Assembly: GCF_002858805.1 (NCBI RefSeq)
Contig: NZ_PJZI01000005.1
Location: 1 to 64,000, forward strand
Reading direction: 5' to 3'
Origin: Chimaeribacter arupi
Lineage (GTDB): Bacteria > Pseudomonadota > Gammaproteobacteria > Enterobacterales > Enterobacteriaceae
Length of the DNA stretch: 64,000 nt
Under the pieces are notes generated by a model, which was not told where the DNA came from, did not search any database, and saw only the letters and a list, made by a program, of their open reading frames with translations. The first letter of the stretch is position 1, and each line of letters starts with the position of its first letter. The position numbers and the translations under genes were made by a program. Below, piece by piece: positions 62,734 to 64,000 of this stretch.

Positions 62734-63276
62734 TCAGCGTTTCAGCCAGCCTGCCAGTGTCCGCGTCAGCCACGGCATCCAGAAAAACACCACCAGCGCC
62801 ACCACTGTGGCGTCATTCAACAGGTGGCCGGGCAGGGTACCGGTCAGCGAAGGCACGATCTGATGCCAGAAACGCGGGACCAGTTCGGCTGAGGGGAAAA
62901 TCACCCCCAGCGTCAGCAGGTACTGTTTCCAGCGTGCAGGGCGGCGGATGCCCGGTTGCGGCGGGGTAAACCAGAACTGGCTCCCGGCCTGCACCTCAAT
63001 GCGATCGCCGCCGTCCAGCAGCGACTCGGCATCCGCCAGCAACGATTTCCGTTCGGCGGAGGCTGTCCAGCGGGTCAGGTTTTCCAGCGTGTCAAAGCGG
63101 ATCAACACCGTATAGGTCTGGCCTTCCGCGCCGGGCCGGATGACATTCACCCCGCGATGCCCCTCAAACTGCTCTGCCACCGGCATAATGCGCCGCAACC
63201 AGCGTTCATACGCCTCGTGTTGCTGCGGCTGAAGGGTATGGGTAATCACCAGCGTAACCGGTTCTGCATGTGTCAT
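62734..63276 (-). CDS. Antibiotic-biosynthesis-monooxygenase (ABM) domain membrane protein
   Basis: 180 aa. The N-terminal ABM ferredoxin-like fold (about 5-95) includes VTLVITHTLQPQQHEAYERWLRRI and GHRGVNVIRP. Two membrane helices follow, at about 118-136 and 155-172 (ATVVALVVFFWMPWL). This ABM-plus-membrane architecture is common in enterics and has no known function. Confidence 0.8.
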   Translation of the reverse strand: MTHAEPVTLVITHTLQPQQHEAYERWLRRIMPVAEQFEGHRGVNVIRPGAEGQTYTVLIRFDTLENLTRWTASAERKSLLADAESLLDGGDRIEVQAGSQFWFTPPQPGIRRPARWKQYLLTLGVIFPSAELVPRFWHQIVPSLTGTLPGHLLNDATVVALVVFFWMPWLTRTLAGWLKR

Positions 63277-63588
63277 GGCCTGTGTCCCTTATTCTTATCT
63301 TACTGGATCGCGATAAGGCGTAATAACGCCGCATGAGAATGACGCACCCAAAAGCCATTGGCGCGGGGCAACCCCTATTTTACGCAGCACGTGTTAAAAA
63401 AAATAATGAGTATTATTAACGCTGTTGTTCAAAGGAAAAGAAAAACAGGGCACCGGGTCCGGCAGGTGAGCCAGAAATAAAGGGGGACGTAAACGGAGGA
63501 GAGAAAAGGAAAGAAAGGGCGGAGGAGAAAAAAGGGTAAAAGAACGGAAACCGCAATGCCGGGTCAGGGCATTGCGGCAGCGCACCGG
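63277..63588. other. Intergenic region with a hairpin
   Basis: No gene. An imperfect stem CCGCAATGCC/GGGCATTGCGG at about 63,552-63,576 may terminate the minus-strand YjcB-type gene. Confidence 0.45.
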
Positions 63589-63870
63589 TTACGGCATCGG
63601 CATTGGCCAGTTTTCCGGGGTGTGGCTCATGATTTCCACAAACAGATCTTTGGCGTGTTGCCCGTACAGCGCCATATCCGCGCTGGTAATGCCTAACAGC
63701 CCCATCACAAACCAGCAGGACATGGTAATACCGATGCCGCTGCTCAGAATCGCCAGGCCGTGGCGGCTGGCTTTACGTAACGTAATATTCAGGGTACTGG
63801 CAAAAAACATGATAATGGCGCTGAGAATTTCCCAACGCGCCAACACGACGCTGGTGGCAATGGCACTCAT
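63589..63870 (-). CDS. yjcB: YjcB-family membrane protein
   Basis: 93 aa. It matches the E. coli YjcB pattern: VVLARWEILSAIIMFFASTLNI, AILSSGIGITMSCWFVMGLLGIT, and a C-terminal TPENWPM. Two membrane helices. Function unknown; found across the Enterobacterales. Confidence 0.85.
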   Translation of the reverse strand: MSAIATSVVLARWEILSAIIMFFASTLNITLRKASRHGLAILSSGIGITMSCWFVMGLLGITSADMALYGQHAKDLFVEIMSHTPENWPMPMP

Positions 63871-64000
63871 GGTTCTGATCCTTAATAACTCGATGCTGAC
63901 CGCGTGCCGGCGTTATTGGGGTCGCACGTTGCGCGGTGTAAGCACTTAAGACAAATTGCACGAAAGTGTGATAGTGCTCACATTGTATACGGCTTTTTTT

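Overview
The window looks like part of a large enterobacterial plasmid, probably from the Erwiniaceae (Pantoea/Erwinia/Mixta type). This is inferred from gene content and G+C-rich codon usage, not from a database match. A RepE-type (Rep_3) initiator with a 1.2-kb iteron field and a type Ib ParF/ParG partition pair sit at about 10.1-13.3 kb. Around them lie chromosome-like accessory genes (gcd, hns, ldtE-, ynfC- and yjcB-type genes, siderophore uptake, sugar import).

Layout. (1) 0.4-5.9 kb: a six-gene operon matching the metabolite-synthesis module that accompanies tellurite-resistance (ter) clusters: ATP-grasp, PRTase-TRSP, HAD, StiP-type PRTase and HpcH/HpaI aldolase. It is headed by a small protein that looks like a catalytically dead IS200/IS605 TnpA. 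(2) 5.9-10 kb: a Fur-linked IroE-type esterase, a LysR/MFS divergon and a LysE-type exporter. (3) 10.1-14.8 kb: repA, the origin, parFG, and a repeat field made of 8-bp modules and displaced iterons. (4) 14.8-19.7 kb: an M20 amidohydrolase, an H-NS paralogue, a DUF4385 protein and an L,D-transpeptidase. (5) 20.2-28.9 kb: a GPH symporter with a GH3 glycosidase, a Fur-boxed siderophore receptor, a MerR-like regulator, a MobA-like nucleotidyltransferase and a YnfC lipoprotein.

(6) 29.1-39.3 kb: a seven-gene ABC transporter/GNAT/monooxygenase/deacetylase operon resembling the Bacillus yxe and ytm operons for S-modified cysteines, a second paralogous binding protein, an EamA exporter preceded by a polyproline-containing short ORF, and a pirin. 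(7) 39.4-46.5 kb: two redox/stress modules, one under a MarR regulator with two matching palindromic operators, the other under a LysR regulator and followed by a frameshifted MFS pump. (8) 46.6-49 kb: a decaying tandem Hcp/STM2901/DUF1493 type VI cargo cassette inserted beside gcd, flanked by a 44-bp direct repeat and a duplicated gcd tail. (9) 49-51.4 kb: PQQ glucose dehydrogenase. (10) 52.1-57.5 kb: a self-contained exbD-tonB-receptor-exbB-phospholipase D operon. (11) 58-63.9 kb: an NTF2-like protein, a sugar porter, a DUF4865/tautomerase/CMD operon divergent from a LysR gene, and small membrane or monooxygenase-like proteins.

Together the genes suggest a fitness plasmid carrying nutrient scavenging (iron, sugars, organosulfur, possibly phosphodiesters), chemical-stress response and interbacterial-competition functions. 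No tRNA, rRNA, CRISPR array or intact insertion sequence was seen.
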